From positions 1 through 54,595 of the forward strand of contig JAUSPO010000010.1 in NCBI GenBank assembly GCA_030656575.1: a DNA stretch of 54,595 nucleotides, given 5' to 3'. This DNA is from Bacillota bacterium. GTDB taxonomy: Bacteria; Bacillota; Dethiobacteria; DTU022; UBA8154. Made by a program: the position numbers and the translations under genes. This document shows positions 25,534-34,285 of the stretch, piece after piece (within the stretch, counting starts at the first letter, position 1; each line of letters begins with the position of its first letter). The notes under the pieces are model-generated. The model saw only the letters and a list, made by a program, of their open reading frames with translations. It was not told the DNA's origin and made no database searches.

Positions 25534-25824
25534 ATGGCGGTATGTAATTTGAGTCTGCAGATTATACCCAATGTGCCCGGGGAAAAGATTTATGAAACTG
25601 TTGATCAAGTTATTGAACTCATCAAAAATTCAGGGGTCAAGTACATTGTAGGACCGATGGAAACAACTATGGAAGGAGAACTGGATAAGCTTTTGGAGAT
25701 TGTGAAAGACGCCCAGCAGGTCTGTGTAAGGGCGGGAGCGAAAAGAATTTGTTCTGTTGTAAAAATTGATTACAGCACTGAAGGAGTGACCATCGATGAA
25801 AAAGTGGGGAAATACCGGAGCTAA
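25534..25824 (+). CDS. YkoF/MTH1187-like thiamine-binding protein
   Basis: 96 residues. It begins MAVCNLSLQIIPNVPGEKIY and contains IKNSGVKYIVGPMETTMEGE and VCVRAGAKRICSVVKIDY, the DUF77 / thiamine-binding block. YkoF-like proteins bind thiamine or its pyrimidine part in the cytosol or beside an uptake system. The ATG at 25534 begins at the family N-terminus, 13 bases after GGAGG; the ATG at 25522 is too close to that site. The last 29 bases overlap the permease gene. It is first in the riboswitch-controlled operon. Confidence 0.9.
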   Translation: MAVCNLSLQIIPNVPGEKIYETVDQVIELIKNSGVKYIVGPMETTMEGELDKLLEIVKDAQQVCVRAGAKRICSVVKIDYSTEGVTIDEKVGKYRS

Positions 25825-26563
25825 TCTCCCACCCTTGGTCTTTTTGGTACTGCTGATTGCCATCTGGGAGGTCACTGGCAGAGCTTTTAATATCCCCGAC
25901 CATATTTTGCCGGCCCCCTCTTCCATTGGGAAAGCTCTGCTCAACAACATGCCCCTGCTCTGGCTTCACACCAAAATGACCATCACCGCTGCCTCCGTTG
26001 GCCTGGTCTTAGCTGTTTTTGTGGCACTGGTTCTCTCAGTCCTTATGAACAGGGTGAAAATGATAAAAAGAGTTTTTTACCCCTTACTGGTCATCTCCCA
26101 GACCGTACCTATTATTGCCTTGATTCCGATTATGATCATCTGGTTTGGCTTCGGTCTGTTGCCCAAGATTCTTGTTGTGACTCTGGTCTGCTTCTTCCCT
26201 CTGTCTGTTAACCTGACTGAAGGACTGGAAAATGTGGACAACGAATTGATTGATCTTCTGAAAGTAATGAAAGCCGGGCCCTGGAGAATCTTTAAATCAG
26301 TACAAATGCCTTCCGTTCTTCCCTATTTTTTCTCCGGCTTAAAAATTTCCGCAACCTACAGTGTCATGGGAGCAGTCATTGCAGAATGGCTGGGTGCCAG
26401 AGCGGGGCTGGGAATATATATGACCAGAGCGATGCACTCTTACAGCTACAGCAGCTTCTTTGCAGCTATTTTCATCGTTGTCCTGCTGAGTATGAGTTTG
26501 TTTAAATTTACCGAATTATTAGCGTGGCTGTCAATGCCATGGAATAGGATAAAAGAAGAGTAA
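25796..26563 (+). CDS. thiX: ABC transporter permease for thiamine precursor (ThiX-like)
   Basis: 255 residues with six hydrophobic segments. The family's cytoplasmic EAA loop, which contacts the ATPase, is present as ENVDNELIDLLKVMKAGPWR. Overall it is an SsuC/TauC-type permease (ISQTVPIIALIPIMIIWFGF). Placement behind a TPP riboswitch and before a THI5/NMT1-type binding protein points to uptake of a hydroxymethylpyrimidine precursor (ThiXYZ). Translation is probably coupled to the preceding gene, which it overlaps. Confidence 0.9.
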   Translation: MKKWGNTGANLPPLVFLVLLIAIWEVTGRAFNIPDHILPAPSSIGKALLNNMPLLWLHTKMTITAASVGLVLAVFVALVLSVLMNRVKMIKRVFYPLLVISQTVPIIALIPIMIIWFGFGLLPKILVVTLVCFFPLSVNLTEGLENVDNELIDLLKVMKAGPWRIFKSVQMPSVLPYFFSGLKISATYSVMGAVIAEWLGARAGLGIYMTRAMHSYSYSSFFAAIFIVVLLSMSLFKFTELLAWLSMPWNRIKEE

Positions 26564-26608
26564 AAGTCCCACCTATAAAAGAAAAAAGATAAAAAAGGAG
26601 ATAGGAAA

Positions 26609-27604
26609 ATGCAAAAACATAAAATACTTGTTCTCACTCTGGGAGTTATAGGGATCTTGAGTCTACTAGTTCTTGCCGGCTGCGCAACAACAACCAGCAG
26701 CGATGATCTCGAAAAAATCACCATAACTTTGGACTGGACACCCAACACCAATCACACTGGTCTCTTTGTGGCAAAAGATAAAGGTTTTTACGAGGCAGAG
26801 GGTCTCGATGTTGAAATTATCCAGATGTCAGGAAGCACCGTGGAGCAGTTGGTCGCCTCAGGGAAATCACAATTTGGCGTAAGTTACCAGGAGGCCGTCA
26901 CTTTTGCCCGCACCAGCAGTATTCCCGTTGTCTCCATAGCTGCCGTCATTCAGCATAATTCTTCAGGATTTGCATCACTAAAAGCCAAAGGTATCGAAAC
27001 ACCACGGGATTTCGAGGGAAAAAGATACGGCGGCTGGGGTTCCCCCATAGAGGAAGCCACGATCAAAGCTCTTATGGATAAATTCAATGCGGACTATGAG
27101 AAGGTTGAAATTATGACCACCGGGGCCGCTGATTTCTTTGTTGTCAGTGAAAAGGAAGCGGATTTTTCCTGGATTTTCTTTGGATGGGACGGCGTAGCTG
27201 CAGAGCTTAAAGGTATTGATCTAAATTATATCGATCTTGGAAAAACAGATCCCGCCCTGGATTATTATACTCCCGTCCTCATCACAAGCGAAGACCTGAT
27301 CAAAAATAACCCCGTACTGGTGGAAAGATTCATGAAGGCAACCGCAAAAGGTTACAGTCTGGCCATTGAAGACCCGCAGGAAGCGGGGGAAATTCTTTTG
27401 AATAATGCACCCGAGCTTGACAGGGAACTGGTCATGGGCAGCCAGATCTGGCTGCAGGACAAATACCGGGCGGAAGCAGAATTCTGGGGATTACAGAAAA
27501 AAGAAGTCTGGGATCGTTACGCCGGATGGCTCTACGATCGGGGACTTCTCGAAAACCAACTTGATGTGGATAAAGCCTTTACAAACGACTTTTTGAGAAA
27601 GTAA
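26609..27604 (+). CDS. thiY: Thiamine-precursor binding lipoprotein (ThiY-like)
   Basis: 331 residues. A lipoprotein signal ends in LVLAGC with Cys25 as the lipidated residue. The mature part begins ITITLDWTPNTNHTGLFVAK, with DKGFYEAEGLDVEI and FGVSYQEAVTFART, diagnostic of the NMT1/THI5-like ThiY group. These bind formylaminopyrimidine or related pyrimidines released from degraded thiamine. AAAGGAGAT lies upstream of the ATG. A short repeat region separates it from the ATPase gene. Confidence 0.92.
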   Translation: MQKHKILVLTLGVIGILSLLVLAGCATTTSSDDLEKITITLDWTPNTNHTGLFVAKDKGFYEAEGLDVEIIQMSGSTVEQLVASGKSQFGVSYQEAVTFARTSSIPVVSIAAVIQHNSSGFASLKAKGIETPRDFEGKRYGGWGSPIEEATIKALMDKFNADYEKVEIMTTGAADFFVVSEKEADFSWIFFGWDGVAAELKGIDLNYIDLGKTDPALDYYTPVLITSEDLIKNNPVLVERFMKATAKGYSLAIEDPQEAGEILLNNAPELDRELVMGSQIWLQDKYRAEAEFWGLQKKEVWDRYAGWLYDRGLLENQLDVDKAFTNDFLRK

Positions 27605-27629
27605 GGGGAACTACTCAGAAGTAGCGAAG

Positions 27630-27712
27630 ACTTGGGGACATTCCCTGCAGGGGTGTGTCCCCTTACCTCAGCTAATGGAAGACGATGGAACCCCCCGTGG
27701 TGTAGCGGTCGT
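27630..27712 (+). repeat. Dispersed repeat, copy A (upstream of thiZ)
   Basis: ACTTGGGGACATTCC...GGTGTGTCCCCTTACC...GGAAGACGATGGAAC...CCCGTGGTGTAGCGGTCGTA. The same blocks in the same order form copy B after thiZ (28636-28802). GGGGACA and TGTCCCC can pair. It interrupts the thi operon but leaves reading frames intact. Confidence 0.75.
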
Positions 27713-27754
27713 ATCGTAATAAACTCAGGTTTAAACTGACAGGGGGCAATTACA

Positions 27755-28534
27755 TTGTGTGATGCAAAGCTATCACTCAGAGAAGTAAGCAGCGCCTATA
27801 TTCATAACGGAAGAATACTGCCTGTCCTGGATACCATTTCCATGCAAGTAAAGGAGGGAGAATTTGTATCCCTCCTGGGACCAAGCGGATCCGGGAAAAG
27901 TACCCTGCTTAAAATAATAGCCGGTTTGATCAAACCCGATGCAGGCAGCGTCTTTCTAAATGGGAAAGAACTAAAAGGTACTATCGTAAAAATGGGCTAC
28001 ATGCCGCAGAAAGACCTGCTTTTACCTTGGAAGCCCCTTCTCTACAACGCTGCCTTACCTCTTTTGGCCCAGGGCACCGGAAAAAAGGAAGCATACAACA
28101 AAGTAAGGGAACTGCTGCCCGTATTCGGCCTTGAAGGCTTCGAAAACTCTTACCCCTCCCAACTCTCCGGGGGGATGAGACAAAGAGCAGCCCTTTTACG
28201 TACAGTCCTTATAGATAGTGAAGTTATGCTCCTTGATGAACCATTTGGTGCCCTGGACGCCCTTACCCGTGAACGATTACAGGAATGGATGCTCAAAATA
28301 TGGGATCATTTTAAAAGATCGGTCATTTTTGTTACTCACAGCATTGATGAAGCCATCTATCTTTCAGATCGTATTTACATGATTTCGGAGCTGCCCGGGA
28401 AAATTGTCCTGGAACAGGCAATTAATCTTCCACGTCCCCGGGCCAGGGATATAGTCCTCTCACCTTTGTTTACAGAATATAAGCAGAACCTGATGACTGC
28501 TCTGGCAAACGAAACTACCTGGGGGAATTCATAG
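27755..28534 (+). CDS. thiZ: ABC transporter ATPase for thiamine precursor (ThiZ-like)
   Basis: 259 residues. Walker A is GPSGSGKST, the signature is LSGGMRQR, and Walker B is VMLLDEPFGALD followed by a switch His in VTHSID. It is a taurine/nitrate/pyrimidine-type ATPase and pairs with ThiX. It starts at a TTG (27755) nine bases after AGGGGG. It is flanked by two copies of the same dispersed repeat, so this gene could be lost or duplicated by recombination. Confidence 0.9.
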   Translation: MCDAKLSLREVSSAYIHNGRILPVLDTISMQVKEGEFVSLLGPSGSGKSTLLKIIAGLIKPDAGSVFLNGKELKGTIVKMGYMPQKDLLLPWKPLLYNAALPLLAQGTGKKEAYNKVRELLPVFGLEGFENSYPSQLSGGMRQRAALLRTVLIDSEVMLLDEPFGALDALTRERLQEWMLKIWDHFKRSVIFVTHSIDEAIYLSDRIYMISELPGKIVLEQAINLPRPRARDIVLSPLFTEYKQNLMTALANETTWGNS

Positions 28535-28536
28535 GA

Positions 28537-28564
28537 GTCAGAAGTCAGAAGTCAGAAGTCAGAA
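28537..28564 (+). repeat. Four tandem copies of GTCAGAA
   Basis: Four perfect 7-bp units just after the thiZ stop. There are no spacers, so it is not a CRISPR array. It is a simple tandem repeat of the kind common in intergenic DNA. Confidence 0.9.
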
Positions 28565-28635
28565 TATAAAATGCCCCGAGATTACGTGAGCGGTGCCATG
28601 GGGACGGTTCGAGCGTCACCGCAGCGCAGCGAGAA

Positions 28636-28802
28636 ACTTGGGGACATTCCATAGGGGACATTCCTCTGTAAGAGGTGTGTCCCCAGACCGCTTGAAAAAT
28701 GAGGTGTGTCCCCTTACCATAGATAGTGGGAAGACGATGGAACTGTCCCCGTGGCTTAGCGGTGGTACAAAACAAGCAATCTTTCGCTGTAGTAATAGTT
28801 AG
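28636..28802 (+). repeat. Dispersed repeat, copy B (downstream of thiZ)
   Basis: Holds the copy A blocks (GGGGACATTCC, GGTGTGTCCCCTTACC, GGAAGACGATGGAACT, CCCCGTGGCTTAGCGGTGGTAC) plus an internal repetition and a tail, ACAAAACAAGCAATCTTTCG. The second half reappears inverted at 43262-43313. A GGGGACGGTTCGAGCG element lies just before it at about 28599-28613. Confidence 0.75.
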
Positions 28803-28816
28803 AATTCAAAATGCCC

Positions 28817-29467
28817 CTATCCTTTTTTTACTTTAATTACCAGGAGAATCCCTGCCTTTACTTTTATTCTGGCTTCCCGGCCTATGAATTCGTTGCTTAG
28901 GCCCCTGCTGGAAGAAAAAAATAATGACTCTCCTTTTAACGGGTATTTGAGCCCTTCTGTAGTTATATCTTCCACTTCAGCCGTTAACGGGAGAAGGGAA
29001 AGGTAATCTCCCGCCTGGCCCTTGCTAGTCACTTCCGAGTTCACGAGCTGGACTTCATGGTCTTCATCAAAAATTTTTACAGCTATCCCGCGACTTAAGG
29101 GAACATTCATGAGCATTATGTTGGCAAAGGTATGGTCCATCCTCCTGCCTCCGAAAACTCCGATCAGCACAATTTCCTGCGGACGAAGTGTTATGGCCTT
29201 ATCCAGAGCCAGTTCCAGATCTGACTTTTCTTTCTCGGTAGGGTATTGAAGAAATTCAGTGGAAGCCCCGCAGAGTTTTTGCCTTACTTCATCATCTATG
29301 GAGTCCAGATCTCCCACAACTAAATGTGGAATAAGTCCCATAGCCAGGGCATGATTTGCACCTCCATCTGCGCAGATTAAATAGTCTTCTTCTCTGATCT
29401 GCTCCCGGCAATAATTTAAATCATTTACTGTACCGTTTGCAATGATAACAACCCTTTTTATCTGCAT
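28817..29467 (-). CDS. thiN: Thiamine pyrophosphokinase
   Basis: 216 residues, full length. The N-terminal catalytic domain has CADGGANHAL, VVGDLDSID and SDLELALDKAI, and GVFGGRRMDHTFANIMLM; the C-terminal domain is the small thiamine-binding beta sandwich. It converts thiamine to thiamine pyrophosphate using ATP. It is convergent with the riboswitch-controlled uptake operon, so uptake, activation and sensing of the cofactor are gathered in one place. Confidence 0.95.
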   Translation of the reverse strand: MQIKRVVIIANGTVNDLNYCREQIREEDYLICADGGANHALAMGLIPHLVVGDLDSIDDEVRQKLCGASTEFLQYPTEKEKSDLELALDKAITLRPQEIVLIGVFGGRRMDHTFANIMLMNVPLSRGIAVKIFDEDHEVQLVNSEVTSKGQAGDYLSLLPLTAEVEDITTEGLKYPLKGESLFFSSSRGLSNEFIGREARIKVKAGILLVIKVKKG

Positions 29468-29648
29468 CTCTAAATAACCTGCTCTTTACCTTTTTACTGT
29501 TTAAATTCAACATTTTTTAATTTTACCCTTTTTTACTAATAAGCAATTGAACAACGTTTTGTTGAAGAATGTTGATATCACCACGGTGATGTTCGCGAAA
29601 ACAATACTCTGGCACTCACTGAATTATGAATACCTGAGTTACTTCTTC

Positions 29649-32351
29649 TTATAGTGTCTCTTCCTTCTTTGCCACCATTGATCTTCTCAGGGCTTTTTCC
29701 CCCTCTACAACTGCAAGGATGGTGACAGCTACAACTATGATCAAGAGCCAGTCCTGCAGAGGCAGTGCAGAAGTACGGAAAACAAACTGAAAACCGGGAA
29801 CATAGATGATCAGGATCTGGGCAATCACCGATGCCACCACGCTGTAAAAAAGGAACGGGTTTGAGAGGATTCTTGTGCGGAAAATAGACTCTTTTTCTGA
29901 ACGCACGTTAAAAACATTAAATAGCTGAAAAAGCACGATCGTAGTGAGTGCAACGGTCCGGGCATGATCTATGTTATATCCCCGGTTTATTGAGAATATA
30001 AAAGTAAATAAAGTGCCCAGGGCAATCACTATTCCGATGAGGACTAGCCGTTCCATCATAAGGCGGGAGATCACCGCTTCATCCCGCTGTCGGGGAGGTT
30101 TATCCAAAAGACCATCCCCTCCCGGTTCGAAGGCCAGCGCCACATCCTGAAGCCCATTTGTTACAAGGTTGAGCCAAAGTATCTGTGCAGGTAAAAGAGG
30201 CAGGGGTATGCCAAAAAGTAATGACACCAGGATGAGAATAATCTGAGCCAGTCCCGTTGATAACAAAAAGAGTATCACTTTGCGGATATTGTCATAGACA
30301 ACCCGGCCTTCTTTAAGGGCCGCCAGGATACTGGCAAAGTTATCATCAGTTACGATCATATCGGAGGTCTCCTTAGCCGCATCAGTGCCTCCTTTTCCCA
30401 TAGCTATTCCAATATGAGCGGCCTTTAAAGCGGGGCTGTCATTTACTCCGTCCCCCGTTACAGCTACAACTTCCCCTCTTTTCATAAGCTGCTGTACAAT
30501 ACGTAATTTATGCAGTGGTGCCACCCTGGCAAATATATTTACATATCCTACTTTATCGTAAAGCTCTTCGTCAGACATCTCATCCAATTCCCGTCCGGTA
30601 ATTGCATGGAGATCGTCTTCCTCTATCATCTTTATCCTGCGCGCAATTGCAGCAGCTGTTGTCTGGTGATCTCCCGTAACCATCATTACCCTGACTCCGG
30701 ACCTTTTGGCCTGAGCTATGGCCTCAAAGACCTCATCCCGGGGCGGGTCCATCATTCCCTGAAAGCCGATCAGGGTTAAACCATCCTGGAGCATTTCCGG
30801 ATTTATTGCTGTAACGTCAACCTGCTCCCTCCTGTATGCAAAAGCGAGTATGCGAAGCCCATCCCCAGACATGGATAAAGATTTTTCAATGATCGACTCC
30901 CGGTCATTCAGAACTTCCTCCCCATCTTCAGTTAAAATGGATGAACACATTCCTATAACCTTTTCCGGCGCACCTTTTATATAGATAAGGTTCCCATCAC
31001 CATGTGAGTCTTTGTGAAGGGTAGCCATGTACATAAGATCCGATTCGAAAGGGATTTCGTCCAGTGTCGGATACAAAATGGACTGGGTTTCCGGGTCAAA
31101 ACCGCCTTTCATGGCAGCTACAATCAAGGCAACCTCCGTAGGATCGCCCTCCGGATAATACCCCTGCTCTTCTTCAAAAACGAGCCTTGATTCATTACTT
31201 AATAATCCAGCCCTTAAACATAATTCAAGTGACTCCCTGTTTTTCGGATTTGGCGGTTCACCGTTCTCATCGGTTATTTCTCCTTCCGGTTCAAAACCAA
31301 TACCACTTACCCGGTAGGTTACACCTGCACAGGAAATTAACTGTACAGTCATTTCATTCTTCGTCATCGTCCCTGTTTTATCTGAAGCAATTACCGTTGT
31401 GGATCCCAGGGTTTCCACAGCCGGCAAACGGCGGATAATTGCATTTTTCCCTGCCATTCTCTTTACACCAATGGAAAAGGTAATTGTGACAACAACTGGA
31501 AGGCCTTCGGGAATTGCGCCCACGGCGAGAGCTATACCTGTCAATAACATTTCGGCAAGGGGACGGCCAAAAGCCAAACCCAGCAGCACAGCCAGAGCGG
31601 AAATGGAAATGATAATGTACCCCAACCACCTGCTAAAGTTTTCCAACTGCACCTGCAGCGGAGTGGGGGAAGGCTTTACACGACGGACCTGCTCCGAAAT
31701 TTTACCCAATTCCGTCGCCTGTCCTGTTGCAACCACGAGGCCTTTACCTCTCCCGGAAAGGACGAGTGTGCCCATAAAAGCCATATTGCGTAGATCCCCC
31801 ATAGCCGGGTGTTTTTCCATGATTGGGTCGGTGTTTTTACTCGATCCTAAGGACTCCCCGGTCAGGGCTGATTCATTTATTTCCAAGCGGTTTACCTCGA
31901 AAAGTCGTAGATCTGCCGGGATCCTGGCACCGGAAGTAAGCGTGACAACATCACTTGGGACAACATGGGCACTGTCAATTTCCATTACATTGCCCTCACG
32001 GATAACATGGGCCCTGGGTGCGGAAAGCTCGGTCAGGGAACGTATCGCCTGTTCAGCCTTGATCTCCTGAGTAAAACCAATGATCGCATTAATCAACACT
32101 ACAGCAAGGATTACCCACATATCGATAAAATGCCGAATTACTGCTGTAAAAACAGCAGCAACCAGTAAAATATAGATGAGAGGGTCAGTAAATTGCCTGA
32201 AAACAGCCTGCAGGATACTAAATTCTATTTCAGACTCGATCGTATTTGGGCCGTGTTCTTCCAGCAGATTGAGAGCTTCTACCCTGGAAATACCTTCGGG
32301 ACCGGAATTAAAGCCCTGGAAAAGTTCATTTATATCTTTCTGATGATACAA
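29649..32351 (-). CDS. P-type cation-transporting ATPase (P2A, Ca2+-type)
   Basis: 900 residues. It has an N-terminal cation-ATPase domain, actuator motif TGES (164-167), helix-4 ion site AIPEGLP (about 279-285), phosphorylation motif D324-KTGTMT, nucleotide-domain KGAPE, hinge TGDGVNDSPALK and ten predicted helices. The helix-6 motif NLVTNGLQDVALAFEPG differs from the classic SERCA NLVTDGLPA, so the transported ion (Ca2+, Mn2+ or Na+/K+) is open. It stands alone. AAAGAGGTG lies before the ATG. Confidence 0.93.
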   Translation of the reverse strand: MYHQKDINELFQGFNSGPEGISRVEALNLLEEHGPNTIESEIEFSILQAVFRQFTDPLIYILLVAAVFTAVIRHFIDMWVILAVVLINAIIGFTQEIKAEQAIRSLTELSAPRAHVIREGNVMEIDSAHVVPSDVVTLTSGARIPADLRLFEVNRLEINESALTGESLGSSKNTDPIMEKHPAMGDLRNMAFMGTLVLSGRGKGLVVATGQATELGKISEQVRRVKPSPTPLQVQLENFSRWLGYIIISISALAVLLGLAFGRPLAEMLLTGIALAVGAIPEGLPVVVTITFSIGVKRMAGKNAIIRRLPAVETLGSTTVIASDKTGTMTKNEMTVQLISCAGVTYRVSGIGFEPEGEITDENGEPPNPKNRESLELCLRAGLLSNESRLVFEEEQGYYPEGDPTEVALIVAAMKGGFDPETQSILYPTLDEIPFESDLMYMATLHKDSHGDGNLIYIKGAPEKVIGMCSSILTEDGEEVLNDRESIIEKSLSMSGDGLRILAFAYRREQVDVTAINPEMLQDGLTLIGFQGMMDPPRDEVFEAIAQAKRSGVRVMMVTGDHQTTAAAIARRIKMIEEDDLHAITGRELDEMSDEELYDKVGYVNIFARVAPLHKLRIVQQLMKRGEVVAVTGDGVNDSPALKAAHIGIAMGKGGTDAAKETSDMIVTDDNFASILAALKEGRVVYDNIRKVILFLLSTGLAQIILILVSLLFGIPLPLLPAQILWLNLVTNGLQDVALAFEPGGDGLLDKPPRQRDEAVISRLMMERLVLIGIVIALGTLFTFIFSINRGYNIDHARTVALTTIVLFQLFNVFNVRSEKESIFRTRILSNPFLFYSVVASVIAQILIIYVPGFQFVFRTSALPLQDWLLIIVVAVTILAVVEGEKALRRSMVAKKEETL

Positions 32352-32532
32352 TACTTTTCACCTCTTTCCCAATTCTATCCCATCCAACCAGTTCACTTTA
32401 ATTTACCCGATCAAAGCCTCATTCAATACAGGCAGGAAATGGAAAAACCCTGCTACAGACGGCACGGCAATTCTCAATGTCGTCGTAATCAGGTTTTTTA
32501 AGTTAAAGTGCTGCCTGCGGAAATAAAATAAG

Positions 32533-32625
32533 TTAACAAGTTAAGTGACAAGCACCAGTTTTAAGTTTTTCAATGCTTTCAATACTCTCAAAAATACTTA
32601 AAAGATATACCTTGTCGTCCTTCAT
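32533..32625 (-). pseudogene. HEPN toxin, first 20 residues only
   Basis: Begins with ATG overlapping the MNT stop (ATGA) and reads MKDDKVYLLSIFESIESIEK. This is the usual beginning of a DUF86/HEPN RNase encoded after an MNT nucleotidyltransferase. After residue 22 the frame enters the repeat at 32538-32561 and stops at 32533. The catalytic R-x4-6-H motif is missing, so no toxin can be made. Confidence 0.6.
32538..32561. repeat. Short repeat AAGTTAAGTGACAAGCACCA
   Basis: Matches AAGTTAGGTGACAGGCACCA at 42470-42490 in 18 of 20 positions. It contains GTG/CAC arms. It marks the cut end of the HEPN gene, as the other copy marks the cut end of the acyl-CoA synthetase gene. Confidence 0.65.
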
Positions 32626-32912
32626 ATTTCAACCGCCTCTTTGATTATCTTATCTTTTATATACCAATGAACTGAGTCCTCAGTTACAACATCAACTTTT
32701 CGACCCAACAATTCTTCAAGGTCATGCTTAAAAGCTATTAAATCAAATAAAGATCTATCTTCATCAAAATCTATCAAAAGGTCAATATCACTTTTAGGCA
32801 TTTCTTCACCCCGAGCGACTGATCCAAATATTCTTATTTTTCTTGCTCCATGGTTTAATCCAAGTTCTAAAATTTTCTCACGTCTTTCTTTTATCACCGT
32901 ATCAACTAACAT
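32622..32912 (-). CDS. MNT-type nucleotidyltransferase antitoxin
   Basis: 96 residues. FGSVARGEEMPKSDIDLLID holds the G-S-x-x-R-G and S-D-x-D (D42, D44) motifs of minimal nucleotidyltransferases. In HEPN-MNT modules this protein adds AMP to a Tyr of the HEPN RNase and silences it. The partner gene follows with an ATGA overlap but is truncated, so the antitoxin is left without a toxin. An earlier SUPERFAMILY-like alternative is a general NTPase, which is less likely at this size. Confidence 0.9.
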   Translation of the reverse strand: MLVDTVIKERREKILELGLNHGARKIRIFGSVARGEEMPKSDIDLLIDFDEDRSLFDLIAFKHDLEELLGRKVDVVTEDSVHWYIKDKIIKEAVEI

Positions 32913-33019
32913 AAAATCACCTCTTAAAAATATTATACCTGTTTTTTACAGTTATACAAATAATAAATTAGCGGTAAAGCCGTCTTTAGGATAGCATACG
33001 CTGAGGCTAAGGAAGTTCT

Positions 33020-33305
33020 TTATAATTCATTATTTTCAACAAAGGAATAGTATCCTTTGTTATTGAATATTATATGGTCTAATAAGCTTATGCCCAATAC
33101 GGCTGCTGCGTCTTTAATCCTTTTGGTTACTGCTATATCCTCACTGCTTGGTTCTAAATCGCCATTCGGGTGGTTATGTGCCACAATCACTGCGGATGCT
33201 CTTTCTGCAATTACATCAGCAAATACTTCTCTTGGGTGAACCTGACTTTTATTTATTAAGCCGATGGTTACCACTCGGATATTCATGACTTCACTGGCAC
33301 CATTG
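33020..33305 (-). pseudogene. RadC-like JAB/MPN domain fragment, joined to hsdS
   Basis: About 95 residues: NGASEVMNIRVVTIGLINKS, QVHPREVF with the active Glu, and AHNHPNGDLEPSSED giving the JAMM metal site (HxH...D), then LGISLLDHIIFNNKGYYSF. This is a complete JAB core of a RadC/DUF2466 protein, without its N-terminal helix-hairpin-helix part. It is fused in frame to an HsdS segment at about 33305. A TTG-started 150-residue chimera from 33472 would be translatable but is likely an accident of deletion. Confidence 0.75.
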
Positions 33306-34273
33306 ATGGCAATTCCCAAAATTCCACCCTCTCTACTATAAAGAACATCTCCCTTTTGAGGTTTTAGTCTTGAAATGCGACTTTTAAATGTTTCATCTGA
33401 AACGAATCGAACTTCAAATAGATCAAGTTTGTTTGGTAAAAAATTAGGCACAATTTTCCAGATGCTGTCCACTTTGGAGTTGAATGTGGACAGTCTGCAA
33501 TGAATATAGAAACAGAATCAACATTGGTTTTACGCCATGAGTTTGGTACTTCGAGAGAAATAAACCTCTCATCTATCTCACCTGTAATTTTAAATGAATA
33601 TTGTTGATTTGATGATTTTTTTGCCTGCTTCCTTTCTTCAATTATGTTCGAAAGCAACACATCTGCACTTTCCACATCCGGATGCTCAGCCCGCCACTTC
33701 TCTGTCAGTTTCCCCGTAACAGCGGCAGTGAGCACCGAGTGCCTGAACCGTGTGATAATTGCCGGAACTTTATCAAGCCGCTTTTTGACCGCTTCAATGC
33801 GGGGCATGATTTGATCAAGCCTGGCGACAATGCGTTTTTGTTCATTGAGGGGCGGGAGGGGGAAGGACAAAGGCCAAAATGTTGTCTGATTTATATGTTG
33901 TAAACCTGTACCTCTTGAAGTTTGTTCAATTGTAGGTTTTGAAAGTTTAAGAAATGCTTCCAAAAAATTAGAAGGAGATTACCATTGGTGTTAATGCTGC
34001 AATTGTAGAACCGATTGCGCCACTTAAACCCGTCGTGGTCTTACCTATACTACCGTCCCAAACGATTAAAATGTCTTCTTCCTTGGCAATTGGTACTGTT
34101 CTATCATCAGTAATAGGATCTAATCGGTTTTCCCTCCATCTCGTCAATTAAAATGTATGGAACATATTCGTTTTTAGGGGTCTGTATTATGCTTCTTGGT
34201 TTTTTCCCTTTACGGTAAAAACAATTTGGCCTAATTCTGTTACTATCCATCCCTTCGGTAGCGTCCCACTCAT
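33306..34273 (-). pseudogene. hsdS: Type I restriction specificity subunit HsdS, decayed
   Basis: Pieces in three frames follow the HsdS plan. They are MSGTLPKGWIVTELGQIV, KGKKPRSIIQTPKNEYVPYI, DRTVPIAKEEDILIVWDGSIG and TTGLSGAIGSTIAALTP, then LPPLNEQKRIVARLDQIMPR with its coiled-coil, then ISLEVPNSW and LKPQKGDVLYSREGGILGIA of the second target domain. Frameshifts lie in an A6 run near 34205, near 34120, near 33970 and near 33440. The distal end is replaced by the JAB fragment. No working specificity subunit can be made, so the type I system cannot recognise DNA. Confidence 0.8.
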
Positions 34274-34285
34274 TCCCCATCCTCC
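34270..34285. repeat. 16-bp direct repeat at the rhuM/hsdS junction
   Basis: TCATTCCCCATCCTCC, identical to 35298-35313. On the coding strand it encodes the last residues of the upstream gene (EDGE), its TGA, and the overlapping ATG of the next gene. Confidence 0.9.

Noticed and set aside
28537-28564. CRISPR array
   Set aside because: The four 7-bp units are contiguous, with no spacers and no cas genes nearby.
31399-32070. 223-codon forward-strand open frame
   Set aside because: It is antisense to the P-type ATPase gene, low in typical protein features, with no ribosome binding site.
32533-32912. Working HEPN-MNT toxin-antitoxin module
   Set aside because: The HEPN gene stops after 30 codons at a repeat and lacks the RNase motif.
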